Shown one piece after another: positions 1 through 8,373 of a DNA stretch of 41,815 nt. The stretch's first letter is position 1; every line of letters starts with the position of its first letter. The stretch is from Clostridium sp. OM02-18AC (GTDB lineage Bacteria > Bacillota > Clostridia > Lachnospirales > Lachnospiraceae): contig NZ_QULW01000027.1 of the NCBI RefSeq assembly GCF_003481825.1, forward strand, positions 1 through 41,815, in the 5' to 3' direction. Under the pieces are notes generated by a model. It had not been told where the DNA came from. It saw only the letters and a list, made by a program, of their open reading frames with translations, and made no database searches. Made by a program: the position numbers and the translations under genes.

Positions 1-9
1 ATCTTTCAT

Positions 10-22
10 TTTCAAGGTTCAT
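10..22 (-). promoter_or_regulatory. boxA-like rRNA leader motif
   Basis: Read on the minus strand this is TGAACCTTGAAAA, resembling the TGTTCTTTGAAAAC-type boxA/leader sequence that precedes rRNA genes in Firmicutes. It lies about 40 bases downstream of a perfect promoter and points out of the window. The motif is seen; the assignment to an rRNA operon just left of position 1 is inference. Confidence 0.4.
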
Positions 23-53
23 ATTGTTGCTGTTCTCAGCGGCAACGTTCGAT

Positions 54-82
54 ATTTTAACACGTTGTTTTTGCTTTGTCAA
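54..82 (-). promoter_or_regulatory. Strong sigma-A promoter pointing left, probably for an rRNA operon
   Basis: On the minus strand there is TTGACA (82-77), a 17-base spacer and TAAAAT (59-54), almost the full consensus. It lies just downstream of two tRNA-Ser genes on the same strand. With the boxA-like motif after it, the likely target is a stable-RNA operon outside the window. The promoter elements are seen directly; the target is inferred. Confidence 0.7.
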
Positions 83-112
83 CAACTTTTTTCATCTTTT
101 TCGAAGATGAAG

Positions 113-201
113 CGCAGAAGGAGGGATTTGAACCCTCGCGCCGCTATTAACGACCTGCACCCTTTCCAGGGGTGTCCCTTCAGCCTCTTGGGTACTTCTG
201 C
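113..201 (-). tRNA. tRNA-Ser (anticodon GGA)
   Basis: On the minus strand the 89-base gene folds as a class II tRNA: acceptor GCAGAAG pairs with CTTCTGC, the anticodon loop is CTGGAAA (anticodon GGA), there is a long variable arm as expected for serine, and the T loop contains GGTTCAAATCC. The discriminator base is G, correct for serine. CCA is not encoded: the bases after the discriminator read CTT, so CCA must be added by nucleotidyltransferase. It is the downstream member of a two-gene serine tRNA cluster. Confidence 0.96.
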
Positions 202-266
202 AAAGTCCCGATGCCTGAACATCAGTAAATATTATATTGTCATCGGCAAGCCTTTCGCTTGTCCAA

Positions 267-352
267 CGGAGAGAGTGGGATTCGAACCCACGCGCCCTTG
301 CGGACAAACGGTTTTCAAGACCGCCTCGTTATGACCACTTCGATATCTCTCC
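267..352 (-). tRNA. tRNA-Ser (anticodon UGA)
   Basis: On the minus strand, acceptor GGAGAGA pairs with TCTCTCC, the anticodon loop is CTTGAAA (anticodon UGA), the long variable arm is typical of serine, and the T arm contains GGTTCGAATCC. The discriminator is G and CCA is not encoded. It precedes the GGA isoacceptor by 65 bases and both are served by the promoter at 462-490. Confidence 0.96.
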
Positions 353-461
353 TCAAACGTGCTTTACTATGTTACCAAAAGCTTTCGTTTTTGTCAAGAA
401 CTTTTTTAAGTTTTTTATCGGTGTTTCGTTCATGTCTTGCTCGTCACACGCGACTTGATGA

Positions 462-490
462 ATTTTAGCATACCTTATTGTTCCTGTCAA
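462..490 (-). promoter_or_regulatory. Promoter of the tRNA-Ser pair
   Basis: On the minus strand: TTGACA (490-485), a 17-base spacer ending in TGC (extended -10), then TAAAAT (467-462). It lies about 110 bases upstream of tRNA-Ser(UGA), as expected for a strong stable-RNA promoter. Between here and the glpP terminator (491-626) I see only AT-rich spacer. Confidence 0.85.
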
Positions 491-626
491 CCCTATTTTT
501 TACATTTTTTTATTTTTTCGTTTTTCTCGTTTGAACCCCCATTTCTACAGCTAACCAGGACTATATTATGTCCGCACTATGCTGGTAACAACAGGCTTTT
601 TATGAAAAAAGCAATTTCCTATGAAA

Positions 627-674
627 CAAAAATACAGCATGCCAGATATCCGCACTAAAATGCATCTGGCATGC
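627..674 (-). terminator. Rho-independent terminator of the glp operon
   Basis: An 11-bp perfect inverted repeat (ATCTGGCATGC, 674-664, with its complement at 647-637) flanks a 16-base loop. On the minus strand it is followed by TGTATTTTTGTTT. It lies 52 bases beyond the glpP stop and ends the minus-strand operon. Confidence 0.8.
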
Positions 675-726
675 CATACTTCTAAATACTACGTTTTCTT
701 ACGAACGGATATATCACGATCAGTTT

Positions 727-1290
727 CTAAATATACCAGAGTTCCTGCCTGGTCGTAGAGATTGCGTCCGCTCCTGCTTCAAACAGTTCCATGACTTCTT
801 TCTTTTCTGAGATCAGTCCGCCTGCGATCAGCGGGATACTGGTGCTGCCGCGAAGACTTTTTATGATCTTCGGCATAACTCCGGGCATAATCTCAATCAT
901 ATCCGGGCGAAAGCTCTCCAGCATCTTTCTGGTGTTGTCTACCGCCATGGAATCAATGATAAAAGCACGCAAAATGCCGAACATCTTCAGTTCCTGTGCC
1001 CTGCGTACCAGCATCGGCTTCGTGCTGATGATGCCATCGGCCCCTGTCTGCTCTTTTAAAAAGTCGATTGCTACTTCCTTTGAACCAAGTCCCTGGACCA
1101 GATCTGCATGTACCATGGCGCACTTTCCATGGCTTTTCAATTCAGAAACAATGTTTTTGATACTGCAGATATTTCCATACAGGATAAATACGACCTGGCA
1201 TTCCGTATCCAGGCATTTCTTCAGACCGGCATCATCCTTAATCGCTGCGATCACCGGTGATATTTCTAATAAATCGATTGCTTTTATCAT
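727..1290 (-). CDS. glpP: Glycerol uptake operon antiterminator (GlpP family)
   Basis: A 187-aa protein of the GlpP family, the usual length. It has the TIM-barrel-like pattern of the family: a start around ISPVIAAIKD, a central GADGIISTK (about residues 84-92) and a C-terminal IPLIAGGLI followed by GADAISTT. Characterised GlpP binds glycerol-3-phosphate and the leader RNA of glp genes, preventing early termination. Its start codon overlaps the stop of the upstream phosphodiesterase gene by four bases (ATGA), so the two are translationally coupled. It is the last gene of the glp cluster and probably an autoregulator of it. I did not find a convincing leader terminator for it to act on. Confidence 0.92.
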   Translation of the reverse strand: MIKAIDLLEISPVIAAIKDDAGLKKCLDTECQVVFILYGNICSIKNIVSELKSHGKCAMVHADLVQGLGSKEVAIDFLKEQTGADGIISTKPMLVRRAQELKMFGILRAFIIDSMAVDNTRKMLESFRPDMIEIMPGVMPKIIKSLRGSTSIPLIAGGLISEKKEVMELFEAGADAISTTRQELWYI

Positions 1291-2015
1291 TTTTTACTGT
1301 CAATCCATCCTTTGCACACACCCGGGTAGTTGCTGATCACGCCTTCAACGCCCCATTCATCCATCTGCTCCAGGGCTCCCATATCGTTGATGGTCCATAC
1401 ATTCAGCGGAATATGGTGTTCCTTACAGCTGAGTACCATATCTTCTGTTAAAGCCTTTACGCCCGGATGATAATACTGGAAATCGAACTTCTCACAGTAA
1501 TATCCAGGATTTCCGAGATCATCATACTCTACCAGGGCTCCGCAAGGGATATCTGGTGCCAGCTTCCGGAGCAGGGTAATGGAGGAATGCAGGAAAGAAG
1601 AAAATACGATCCGTTTCTCCAGTCCGTACTTTTTCACCAGCTCCAGTGTTTTTTCTTCCAGATTCTCATAATAATAAACACCTGACTTGATTTCAATGTT
1701 TGTCACAAGATTCGTGTTCTTTACCCACTGGCAGTATTCTTCCAGGGTCGGGATCGGTTCGAATCCATACTTACCGCTCCAGACTGCTGCCGCATTCAGT
1801 TTCTTTAACTCAGCCAGCGTGTAGTCTCTTACCCAGCCGGTTCCGTCCGTGGTACGGTCTACCCGCTCATCATGGATGATCACAACCTCTCCGTCCTTTG
1901 TGAGCTGTACGTCCAGTTCAATTCCATAACAGCCGGTTTCTTCTGCCTTTTTGAATGCCAGCATGGTATTCTCCGGGTATCTGCCGCTGTAACCTCTGTG
2001 CGCATATACTTTCAT
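1287..2015 (-). CDS. Glycerophosphodiester phosphodiesterase
   Basis: This 242-aa protein hydrolyses glycerophosphodiesters to glycerol-3-phosphate and an alcohol. The start at 2015 is chosen over an upstream ATG because AGGAGG lies just ahead and the protein then begins directly with the family signature: HRGYSGRYPENT near the N-terminus, ELDVQLTKDGEVVIIHD (metal-binding E, D, H) around residues 40-55 and TDGTGWVRDYTL. There is no signal peptide, so it is a cytoplasmic UgpQ-type enzyme. It feeds G3P to the dehydrogenase genes upstream and overlaps glpP by four bases. Family assignment is firm; substrate range cannot be read from sequence. Confidence 0.93.
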   Translation of the reverse strand: MKVYAHRGYSGRYPENTMLAFKKAEETGCYGIELDVQLTKDGEVVIIHDERVDRTTDGTGWVRDYTLAELKKLNAAAVWSGKYGFEPIPTLEEYCQWVKNTNLVTNIEIKSGVYYYENLEEKTLELVKKYGLEKRIVFSSFLHSSITLLRKLAPDIPCGALVEYDDLGNPGYYCEKFDFQYYHPGVKALTEDMVLSCKEHHIPLNVWTINDMGALEQMDEWGVEGVISNYPGVCKGWIDSKK

Positions 2016-2051
2016 CTTCCTGTCCTCCTGTCTGTTTGCTGCTGTGTGACT

Positions 2052-2100
2052 GGCAGCAAGCCTTTGCCGGTACATCACATTCCAGACCGGCAAAATCTCT
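2052..2100. repeat. Diverged copy (D) of a dispersed intergenic palindromic repeat
   Basis: TTTGCCGGT (2063-2071) and ACCGGCAAA (2086-2094) form a hairpin whose loop and right arm (CATTCCAGACCGGCAAAATCT) resemble copy A at 30273-30357 (CACTCCAAATCGGCAAAATCT). It lies in the 227-base gap between the DUF1667 gene and the phosphodiesterase gene. It may also act as an RNA stem-loop within the operon transcript. Confidence 0.45.
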
Positions 2101-2242
2101 CTATCTGTAATTTTGAAGATGCGCATACCGTTTGCGCAAATCACCTGCAAACTGATGTATCATCATCTTCCCGTATCATAGCACAGCCCCACCCGCATGT
2201 CTATACGGGCGGGGCCTGTGAAAACATTTTATGTCAAACCAG

Positions 2243-2605
2243 TTACGCTCTTTCCACGTTTTTGGTCGCAATGACCGGCACTCCGGTACCAGCACAGTCT
2301 TCGATCACAATATCTCCGATATGGACCGGCGCTGCAACAAAAACCCTGCGGATTTCCTCCATGCAGGCAAAGATTTTGTCTTTTGGGATATCTTCCTTCG
2401 TCTTTACAGATACCATCGGGATCACACCGTCATTTACATGGACAGAAGATGTCACCACGCGGGTCGGGTTCGTCACTTCTTTTTTTGCATAAATTTCTCC
2501 ACGTTTACAGGTATTTCCGGTTACCGTGATCCCGTTTTCTTCCATCGTTACCGTCAAAGGGCACCCAAGCGGACATCCGATACAGATCAGCTCTCTCTTC
2601 TCCAT
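2243..2605 (-). CDS. DUF1667 domain protein of the anaerobic G3P dehydrogenase system
   Basis: A 120-aa protein with an N-terminal cysteine motif CIGCPLGC (C8, C11, C15) and a fourth cysteine in GNTCKRG (C33), the hallmark of DUF1667 proteins. These are regularly encoded next to GlpA/GlpB-like flavoproteins in Clostridia. The four cysteines suggest a metal or Fe-S site, and a role as the third, electron-carrying subunit of glycerol-3-phosphate dehydrogenase is plausible but not shown by the sequence. It starts one base after the stop of the upstream flavoprotein, indicating tight co-translation. Confidence 0.88.
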   Translation of the reverse strand: MEKRELICIGCPLGCPLTVTMEENGITVTGNTCKRGEIYAKKEVTNPTRVVTSSVHVNDGVIPMVSVKTKEDIPKDKIFACMEEIRRVFVAAPVHIGDIVIEDCAGTGVPVIATKNVERA

Positions 2606-2606
2606 C

Positions 2607-3881
2607 TTACTCCACCTCCGTACAAATCACGATTTCTTTCAGGTCCGGATACTTCTGCAGTTCTTCCTTCTTCAGGATCACCTGCTCCATCTCGCCCGGT
2701 GCCAGAACCTTTTTCTTTCTTGCCTGGACGCGCTCTCCGTCGAGATAAACACAGATGCTGCGATCACGATATACATCGGCTACGCGGAACCGCACAACTA
2801 CCTGTTCCTTCATGTTGTTCACATCGATTGTCTGTGGAACGGTATAACGTACACCATTCTCGGCCTTTAAGACTGCCTTATGCGGCTTAGCCTGCTCTGC
2901 TTTCTCCCCGCGCTGCTTTTCCACATATGCAGCTGCATTGCTTCCTGCAAGCGTTGCCTCCTCGGATACATAGTCAACCAGATCATGCACATGCAGGACA
3001 TTGCCACACGCAAATACACCCTCCACGCTGGTTTCCAGCTGGTCGTTGACATTCGGTCCGGATGTAACCGGGTTCATTTTTACGCCTGCCTCTTTGGTCA
3101 GCTCGTTTTCCGGGATCAGACCAACAGACAGAAGCAGGGTATCGCAGCTGTAATGCTCTTCGGTTCCAGGAATTGGCTTGCGGTCCGGTCCCACTTCTGC
3201 CAGGGTAATGCCAGTCACACGCTCTTTGCCCTGGATATCCACGACCGTATGGCTGAGTTTTAACGGAATCCCATAATCATCCAGGCACTGGACGATATTT
3301 CGCTTTAACCCGCCGGAATACGGCATCAGCTCTGCTACAACTTTGACTTTTGCCCCTTCCAGTGTCATACGGCGCGCCATGATCAGGCCGATATCGCCTG
3401 AGCCGAGGATCACAACCTCTTTTCCCACACTATAACCTTCGATGTTCATCAGACGCTGTGCAGTTCCTGCAGAATAAATACCAGCCGGACGGTAGCCAGG
3501 AATGTTCAGGGCACCTCTCGGGCGCTCCCGGCAGCCCATGGCAAGAATCACAGCTCCTGCTTCTATGGTTTCCATGCCGTGTTCACGGCTGATCACGGTT
3601 ACCTCTCGTTTTTCGTTGATATCAATGACCATGGTATTTAAACGGTACGGAATCTTTTCCGCCTCCACCATGGCAATATAGCGCGCTGCGTACTCCGGTC
3701 CGGTTAGCTCCTCTTTAAAGGTATGAAGACCGAATCCGTTGTGGATACACTGGTTTAAAATACCTCCAAGACTACTGTCACGCTCTAAAATGAGGATATC
3801 CTGAATGCCGGCTTTTCTTGCTGCTATAGCCGCAGCCAGACCTGCCGGACCGCCTCCGATGATTACAATGTCATGTCTCAT
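2607..3881 (-). CDS. NAD(P)/FAD-dependent oxidoreductase, GlpB-like partner of G3P dehydrogenase
   Basis: A 424-aa pyridine-nucleotide-disulfide-type oxidoreductase. The N-terminal FAD Rossmann motif is GGGPAGLAAAIAARKAG (residues 8-24), a second dinucleotide motif GSGDIGLIMARRM lies near residue 160, and SVEGVFACGNVLHVHDLVDYV is the C-terminal FAD-binding ATG/GD-type motif. A C-terminal tail of about 100 residues contains no cysteine cluster. It sits 12 bases downstream of the GlpA-like gene and immediately upstream of DUF1667. In this arrangement, common in Clostridia, the three are thought to form an anaerobic G3P dehydrogenase; the exact electron acceptor is unknown. Confidence 0.88.
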   Translation of the reverse strand: MRHDIVIIGGGPAGLAAAIAARKAGIQDILILERDSSLGGILNQCIHNGFGLHTFKEELTGPEYAARYIAMVEAEKIPYRLNTMVIDINEKREVTVISREHGMETIEAGAVILAMGCRERPRGALNIPGYRPAGIYSAGTAQRLMNIEGYSVGKEVVILGSGDIGLIMARRMTLEGAKVKVVAELMPYSGGLKRNIVQCLDDYGIPLKLSHTVVDIQGKERVTGITLAEVGPDRKPIPGTEEHYSCDTLLLSVGLIPENELTKEAGVKMNPVTSGPNVNDQLETSVEGVFACGNVLHVHDLVDYVSEEATLAGSNAAAYVEKQRGEKAEQAKPHKAVLKAENGVRYTVPQTIDVNNMKEQVVVRFRVADVYRDRSICVYLDGERVQARKKKVLAPGEMEQVILKKEELQKYPDLKEIVICTEVE

Positions 3882-3893
3882 GATCGCTCCCCC

Positions 3894-5330
3894 TTATTTC
3901 TGACCGGTCAGCATCTCAGATCCCGGTGCATTCTTGCATACTTCTTCCATACGGATGCCAAGCTCCCTGGAAAGGATTTCCATGGTACGTGGCGTGCAGA
4001 ACCCTGCCTGGCAGCGTCCCATGCCCTGACGCACGCGGCGCTTGATACCGTCTAAGGACTTCGCCCCCAGCGTTCTGGTAATGGCATCCACGATCTCACC
4101 CTCACTGACGCTCTCGCAGCGACAGATGATGGTGCCGTATGCCGGATTTTTGCGGATCAGCTCTGCCCGCTCTTCTTTGCTCAAAAGTTCCGGCCGTACA
4201 ATGCCCTTTCTGGTTCCATTCCAATCCTCTTTCTGTTTGGCATTCAGTTTCTCTGCTACTTTTTCAGCCAGCCACTGGCCAATTGCCGGTGCGCTGGAAA
4301 GTCCCGGTGACTCAATTCCTGCTGCATCGAAAAAGCCTGGTGCATCCGAAACCTCTCCGATCACAAAATCATCTCCGTCCTCATGGGCACGAAGTCCCGC
4401 AAAAGAAGTGATAACCTGTCGGAACGGAATTCCTTTCACGCTGAGCGCTGCACGGCTCATCAGGGAATCCAGCTCCTTAGCGTCTGTTGCCGTCTGTTCT
4501 TTATCTTCAATGTCGGTTGCCGTTGGTCCGGTCAACAAATTACCATGTACGGTCGGACTGACCAAAACGCCCTTGCCCATCTTCGTCGGCAACTGGAAAA
4601 TCGTATGGCTTACCAGGCTTCCTGCCTCTTTGTCTAACAGGCAGTAATCGCCCTTTCTTGCAGTAATATGAAGCTTCTTTTCACTCACAAAATTATGAAT
4701 CTGATCGGAATAAACACCGGCTGCATTCACCACGCAGGCTGTGTGGATCTCGCCCTTACTGGTTTTCAGCACATAGCCCTCCGCTTCTTTTTCAATCGTT
4801 TCCACCTCTGTCAGAAATTGGAATTCCACTCCATTGTCACAGGCATTCTCTGACAGCGCAATCGTCAGACCGAACGGGCAGACAATGCCGCCGCTCGGAA
4901 CATCCAGCGCTGCTACCACGGTATCTTCGATATTCGGCTCTCTTTTCCTTACTTCGTCCCCGCTGATGATCGACATACCTTTTACACCGTTCTTTACCCC
5001 TTTTTCATAAAGCGCCTCCAAGGCAGGCTTATCCTCCTCTGCAAAGCAAAGGACCAGGGAACCATTTCGTTTATAATCGAAATCCAGCTCTTTCGAAAGC
5101 TCCTCCATCATCTGACTTCCCAGAATGTTGAACTTTGCCTTTAAAGAACCCGGCTCCGCATCAAATCCGCCATGTACGATGGCACTGTTCGCCTTGGAAG
5201 TCCCGGAACACACATCTTCTTCCCGCTCTACGACACAGGCCTTTACCTGATACCGGGAAAGTTCTCTGGCCACCGCACAGCCGATGACTCCGCCGCCGAT
5301 AACCACTACATCATACTTCATACTGTTCAT
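3894..5330 (-). CDS. glpA: Glycerol-3-phosphate dehydrogenase, GlpA-like flavoprotein with BFD [2Fe-2S] domain
   Basis: This 478-aa DAO-family flavoprotein oxidises glycerol-3-phosphate to dihydroxyacetone phosphate. It has the FAD motif GGGVIGCAVARELSRY (residues 12-27), SGTSKANSAIVHGGFDAEPGSLKA (substrate and FAD loop, about 43-66) and AGLRAHEDGDDFVIG. A C-terminal BFD-like domain has CRCE and, about 30 residues later, GRCQAGFC, giving the CxC...Cx4C ligands of a [2Fe-2S] cluster. The first ATG is chosen because GAGGAG lies eight bases ahead. It is first in the glp gene set, about 100 bases after the MgtC gene, so it may share a transcript with that gene. Confidence 0.9.
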   Translation of the reverse strand: MNSMKYDVVVIGGGVIGCAVARELSRYQVKACVVEREEDVCSGTSKANSAIVHGGFDAEPGSLKAKFNILGSQMMEELSKELDFDYKRNGSLVLCFAEEDKPALEALYEKGVKNGVKGMSIISGDEVRKREPNIEDTVVAALDVPSGGIVCPFGLTIALSENACDNGVEFQFLTEVETIEKEAEGYVLKTSKGEIHTACVVNAAGVYSDQIHNFVSEKKLHITARKGDYCLLDKEAGSLVSHTIFQLPTKMGKGVLVSPTVHGNLLTGPTATDIEDKEQTATDAKELDSLMSRAALSVKGIPFRQVITSFAGLRAHEDGDDFVIGEVSDAPGFFDAAGIESPGLSSAPAIGQWLAEKVAEKLNAKQKEDWNGTRKGIVRPELLSKEERAELIRKNPAYGTIICRCESVSEGEIVDAITRTLGAKSLDGIKRRVRQGMGRCQAGFCTPRTMEILSRELGIRMEEVCKNAPGSEMLTGQK

Positions 5331-5434
5331 ACTCCTGTCTCCTCTATTTCAAACCTGAGACCAGCATTCCTGCTGTCTTCATATACCAGATTTGTTTGCT
5401 GCGTTTCTGTTTTTGAAACACCTTAGTTCTTTCA

Positions 5435-6127
5435 TTACTCGCTGACTGCCAGAACCTCATCCATTTCTACCAGTCTGGCAAGCAATTTTGTTTTCTGATA
5501 ACCCGGCGGGAATACCACATCGAACTCCAGCTTTACCTCATCCTTTTTGGTCTTGTTGATTTTTACAGAAACTACACTAAGTTTCTCATGCTGGAGATAA
5601 TTCTCCATAGACTGCACGATTCCTTCCTGTTTTACCAGGGTCATGCGGATCAGCCCCCCGGATGCCACATCAGCGAAATAGGCGATCCGGTGCATCACGA
5701 ACTGAATCATCAGCACCAGCAGGGCACTGCAGATTCCTACTACATACATGCCTGCACCGAGTGCCAGACCTACCCCCGCAGTCGCCCAGATTCCAGCCGC
5801 CGTCGTCAGTCCATTTACGAGATTGTTGCGGACAAAGATAACACCGGCCCCCAGAAAGCCAACACCACTTACAACCTGTGCTGCCACACGGGCGGAATCC
5901 ACCTTTTCCACATCATTGAATCCGTACTTGGAAACCACCATAATCAAAGCTGCCCCAAGCGCTACAATCACGTGGGTTCGAATCCCCGCTGATTTATTGC
6001 GGTTTTTCCGCTCGTTTCCAATCAAAAGTCCAAGAAAAGCTGCTACCACAATACGCATCAGATATTCCGTCTGAACCCAAATTTCCGGAGTTGAAAACTG
6101 TTCCAGTACCGGCCAAATCTTCATCAT
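5435..6127 (-). CDS. MgtC/SapB family membrane protein
   Basis: About 230 aa from the chosen start. The MgtC signature is clear: MRIVVAAFLGLLIGNERK followed by AGIRTHVIVALGAALIMVVS, then VSGVGFLGAGVIF and GLTTAAGIWATAGVGLALG, making about four or five membrane segments, and a C-terminal ACT-like cytoplasmic domain. MgtC proteins influence Mg2+ homeostasis, ATP synthase or virulence in studied species; the role here is unknown. The start is uncertain: AAGGGG sits eight bases before ATG 6127, AGGAG suits a GTG at 6136, and a longer frame starts at 6172. It lies directly upstream of the glp genes. Confidence 0.85.
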   Translation of the reverse strand: MMKIWPVLEQFSTPEIWVQTEYLMRIVVAAFLGLLIGNERKNRNKSAGIRTHVIVALGAALIMVVSKYGFNDVEKVDSARVAAQVVSGVGFLGAGVIFVRNNLVNGLTTAAGIWATAGVGLALGAGMYVVGICSALLVLMIQFVMHRIAYFADVASGGLIRMTLVKQEGIVQSMENYLQHEKLSVVSVKINKTKKDEVKLEFDVVFPPGYQKTKLLARLVEMDEVLAVSE

Positions 6128-6276
6128 TCCAGACACCCCTTTTTCTCCTGTCAGTCCGCAAATTTTTTCCATGAACTGCAGCTTTTGATTCCCGATCCAT
6201 ACACACTGCGTTTTCCTAAATTACATATTGTCAGATCTGCAGATGCGCCACTGGCATATTCCAGGCTGCAATACAA

Positions 6277-6331
6277 CAAAAAAAGCGTACCCAAAGCAGC
6301 ACAGATCGGTTCTGTGCCCTTATGGTTACGC
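6277..6331 (-). terminator. Terminator of the peptide transporter operon
   Basis: On the minus strand GCGTAACC (6331-6324) pairs, with one mismatch, with GGGTACGC (6292-6285), and an inner stem GCACAGA/TCTGTGC closes the loop. The stem is followed by a run of eight T. It lies about 50 bases after the stop of the last ATPase gene. Confidence 0.88.
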
Positions 6332-6380
6332 TTCCTCTTATGCTCTCGCGCGTATGGATGAAATTGTCATAAAATCATTC

Positions 6381-7343
6381 TTAAAGTTCGTTTATCCTGG
6401 TGCAGGCAACAAAGTGTCCTGGTTCGATCTCACGCAGCTGCGGATTTCCATGCTTACAGCACTCTGCCGCACAGTCACACCGTTTCATAAAACGGCACTC
6501 ATCCGGCAGATTAACCGGGGAAGTAATTTCGCCGCGGATCAGCTGACGGACTGGTTTCTCCTTTCCAACGATTGGAAGCGGGATTGCAGACAGCAGCGCC
6601 TTGGTATACGGATGTGCCGGATTCTGGAACAGTACATCGGACGGTGCTTTTTCCACCATCTGTCCCAGGTACATAACTGCAATGTCGTCAGAGAAATATT
6701 TTACAACCGACAGGTCGTGCGTGATAAAAATGTAAGTCAGTCCCAGGTCAGCCTGCAGCTTTTTCAACAGGTTTAAGATCTGTGCCTGAATGGATACGTC
6801 CAGTGCAGATACCGGCTCATCGCAGACGATCAGCTTCGGTCTTACAGCCAGTGCACGGGCGATGCCGATACGCTGGCGGCGTCCGCCATCCAGCTCATGC
6901 GGATATACGTTCATGTAACGTTCTGCCAGACCTACGGTCCGCATCAGCTCCAGGGTTCTTTCCTCAATGTCGCTCTTGGACTTTAACAGCTTGTGTTCGA
7001 TGATCGGCTCACTGATGAGCTGCATCACGGTCTGTCTCGGATCAAGCGAGGAGAACGGATCCTGGAATACCATCTGCATCTCCTGACGCAGCGGACGCAT
7101 CTGTTTGCGGCTGTAATTGGTGATATCCTGTCCGTCGAAAATGATCTTTCCTCCGGTCGGCTCAAGCAGCTTTAAAATGGTTCGTCCGGTGGTGGACTTG
7201 CCGCATCCGGATTCTCCTACGATACCAAGAGTCCTTCCTTCTTCGATTTTGAAGCTGACTCCGTCTACTGCATGAAGCTGTCCGCCCGGGGTATTGAAAA
7301 ATTTTGTGAGGTTATCTACCTCAAGAATTGTCTTACCTGCCAT
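6381..7343 (-). CDS. Peptide ABC transporter ATP-binding protein, OppF/DppF type
   Basis: A 320-aa ATPase energising peptide uptake. Walker A is GESGCGKST (about 43-51), Walker B is LIVCDEPVSALD and the H-loop is THD. The signature loop reads LDGGRRQRIGIARAL instead of the usual LSGGQRQR: the S and Q are replaced by D and R, a change common in some OppF subunits. The C-terminal oligopeptide extension contains the cysteine-rich segment CRFMKRCDCAAECC (C-x6-C pattern) seen in OppF/DppF proteins that carry an Fe-S cluster or metal. It overlaps the end of the OppD gene by 11 bases and is last in the operon. Confidence 0.92.
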   Translation of the reverse strand: MAGKTILEVDNLTKFFNTPGGQLHAVDGVSFKIEEGRTLGIVGESGCGKSTTGRTILKLLEPTGGKIIFDGQDITNYSRKQMRPLRQEMQMVFQDPFSSLDPRQTVMQLISEPIIEHKLLKSKSDIEERTLELMRTVGLAERYMNVYPHELDGGRRQRIGIARALAVRPKLIVCDEPVSALDVSIQAQILNLLKKLQADLGLTYIFITHDLSVVKYFSDDIAVMYLGQMVEKAPSDVLFQNPAHPYTKALLSAIPLPIVGKEKPVRQLIRGEITSPVNLPDECRFMKRCDCAAECCKHGNPQLREIEPGHFVACTRINEL

Positions 7344-8343
7344 CTTGGTTCCCCCTTAATCTGAATTCCGGATCTTTGTAAGCACTGCAGGCAACAAAAT
7401 GTGTCTCGCTGCCTTCCACGGATGTCAGCTCCGGAACTGCCTTTGTACATGCTTCGGTCGCATAAGGACAACGCGGTGCAAACGCACATCCTGGCGGCAG
7501 ATCCGACGGATCCGGCATCAGTCCCTTGATCGGCACCAGTTCCTCGCCGCGCTGCTTTAAGTTCGGCAGGGAATCAAACAGTCCTTCCGTATACGGATGA
7601 CGCATGTGATTGAACACATCGTCTGCCGTTCCTTTTTCTACGATACGACCGGCGTACATAACTGCCACATCCTCACAGACCTCTGCCACAACACCAAGAT
7701 CATGCGTGATCATCAGCATGGACATTTCTTTGTCACGAATCAGCTGTTTCATCAATTCCAGCACCTGAGCCTGAATCGTCACATCCAATGCCGTGGTCGG
7801 TTCATCTGCGATCAGAAGCTGCGGACTGCAGGCTAAGGCGATCGCAATGACAACACGCTGTTTCATACCGCCAGAGAACTGATGCGGGTAATCGTAGGCA
7901 CGGGTTTCCGCGATACCTACCATTTTTAACATTTCTTTTGCCTTCTCAAAAGCTTCTTTCTTGGAAATATTCTGATGGAGTGCAATACTCTCACCGATCT
8001 GATCTCCAACTGTCATAACCGGATTTAACGCAGTCATCGGATCCTGGAAGATCATGGCAACCTCGTTGCCGCGCATTTTTTCCAGTTCTGCCGGTGTCAT
8101 TTTTAATACATCTTTTCCATCCAGTTTGATCTCGCCTTCTTTGATGACCCCAGGCGGGTTCGGAACCAGATTCAGAATCGAAAGTGCCGTGGTCGTTTTT
8201 CCGGCTCCAGTCTCGCCCACCAGACCTAAGGTCCGCTTTTTCGCGATGGAAAGATCAATGCCATTGACTGCATGGACATTGGCATCCTCCGTCTCGTAGT
8301 GGACTACCAGGTTTTTTATATCAAGTACTAACTCTTCAGCCAT
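7333..8343 (-). CDS. Peptide ABC transporter ATP-binding protein, OppD/DppD type
   Basis: A 336-aa ATPase pairing with OppF. Walker A is GETGAGKTTTALS (about residues 42-54), the signature is FSGGMKQRVVIAIAL, Walker B is LLIADEPTTALD and the switch histidine is in ITHDLG. The C-terminal domain has the OppD-type PPGCAFAPRCPYATEAC cysteine motif. AGGAGG precedes the ATG. It lies 30 bases after the permease gene and overlaps the next ATPase gene by 11 bases. The substrate class (peptides, rather than nickel or glutathione) is inferred from family and operon order. Confidence 0.93.
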   Translation of the reverse strand: MAEELVLDIKNLVVHYETEDANVHAVNGIDLSIAKKRTLGLVGETGAGKTTTALSILNLVPNPPGVIKEGEIKLDGKDVLKMTPAELEKMRGNEVAMIFQDPMTALNPVMTVGDQIGESIALHQNISKKEAFEKAKEMLKMVGIAETRAYDYPHQFSGGMKQRVVIAIALACSPQLLIADEPTTALDVTIQAQVLELMKQLIRDKEMSMLMITHDLGVVAEVCEDVAVMYAGRIVEKGTADDVFNHMRHPYTEGLFDSLPNLKQRGEELVPIKGLMPDPSDLPPGCAFAPRCPYATEACTKAVPELTSVEGSETHFVACSAYKDPEFRLRGNQDGR

Positions 8344-8373
8344 ACCCTATTCCTCCTAACATTTTTCAGCTGC

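Noticed and set aside
2015..2150. 45-residue N-terminal extension of the phosphodiesterase
   Set aside because: The internal ATG has AGGAGG ahead and starts directly at the family motif; the upstream part overlaps the repeat and looks non-coding.
5331..5434. GlpP-type leader terminator upstream of the glpA-like gene
   Set aside because: Only a 5-bp stem (CAGCA/TGCTG) without a T run is present, too weak to call.
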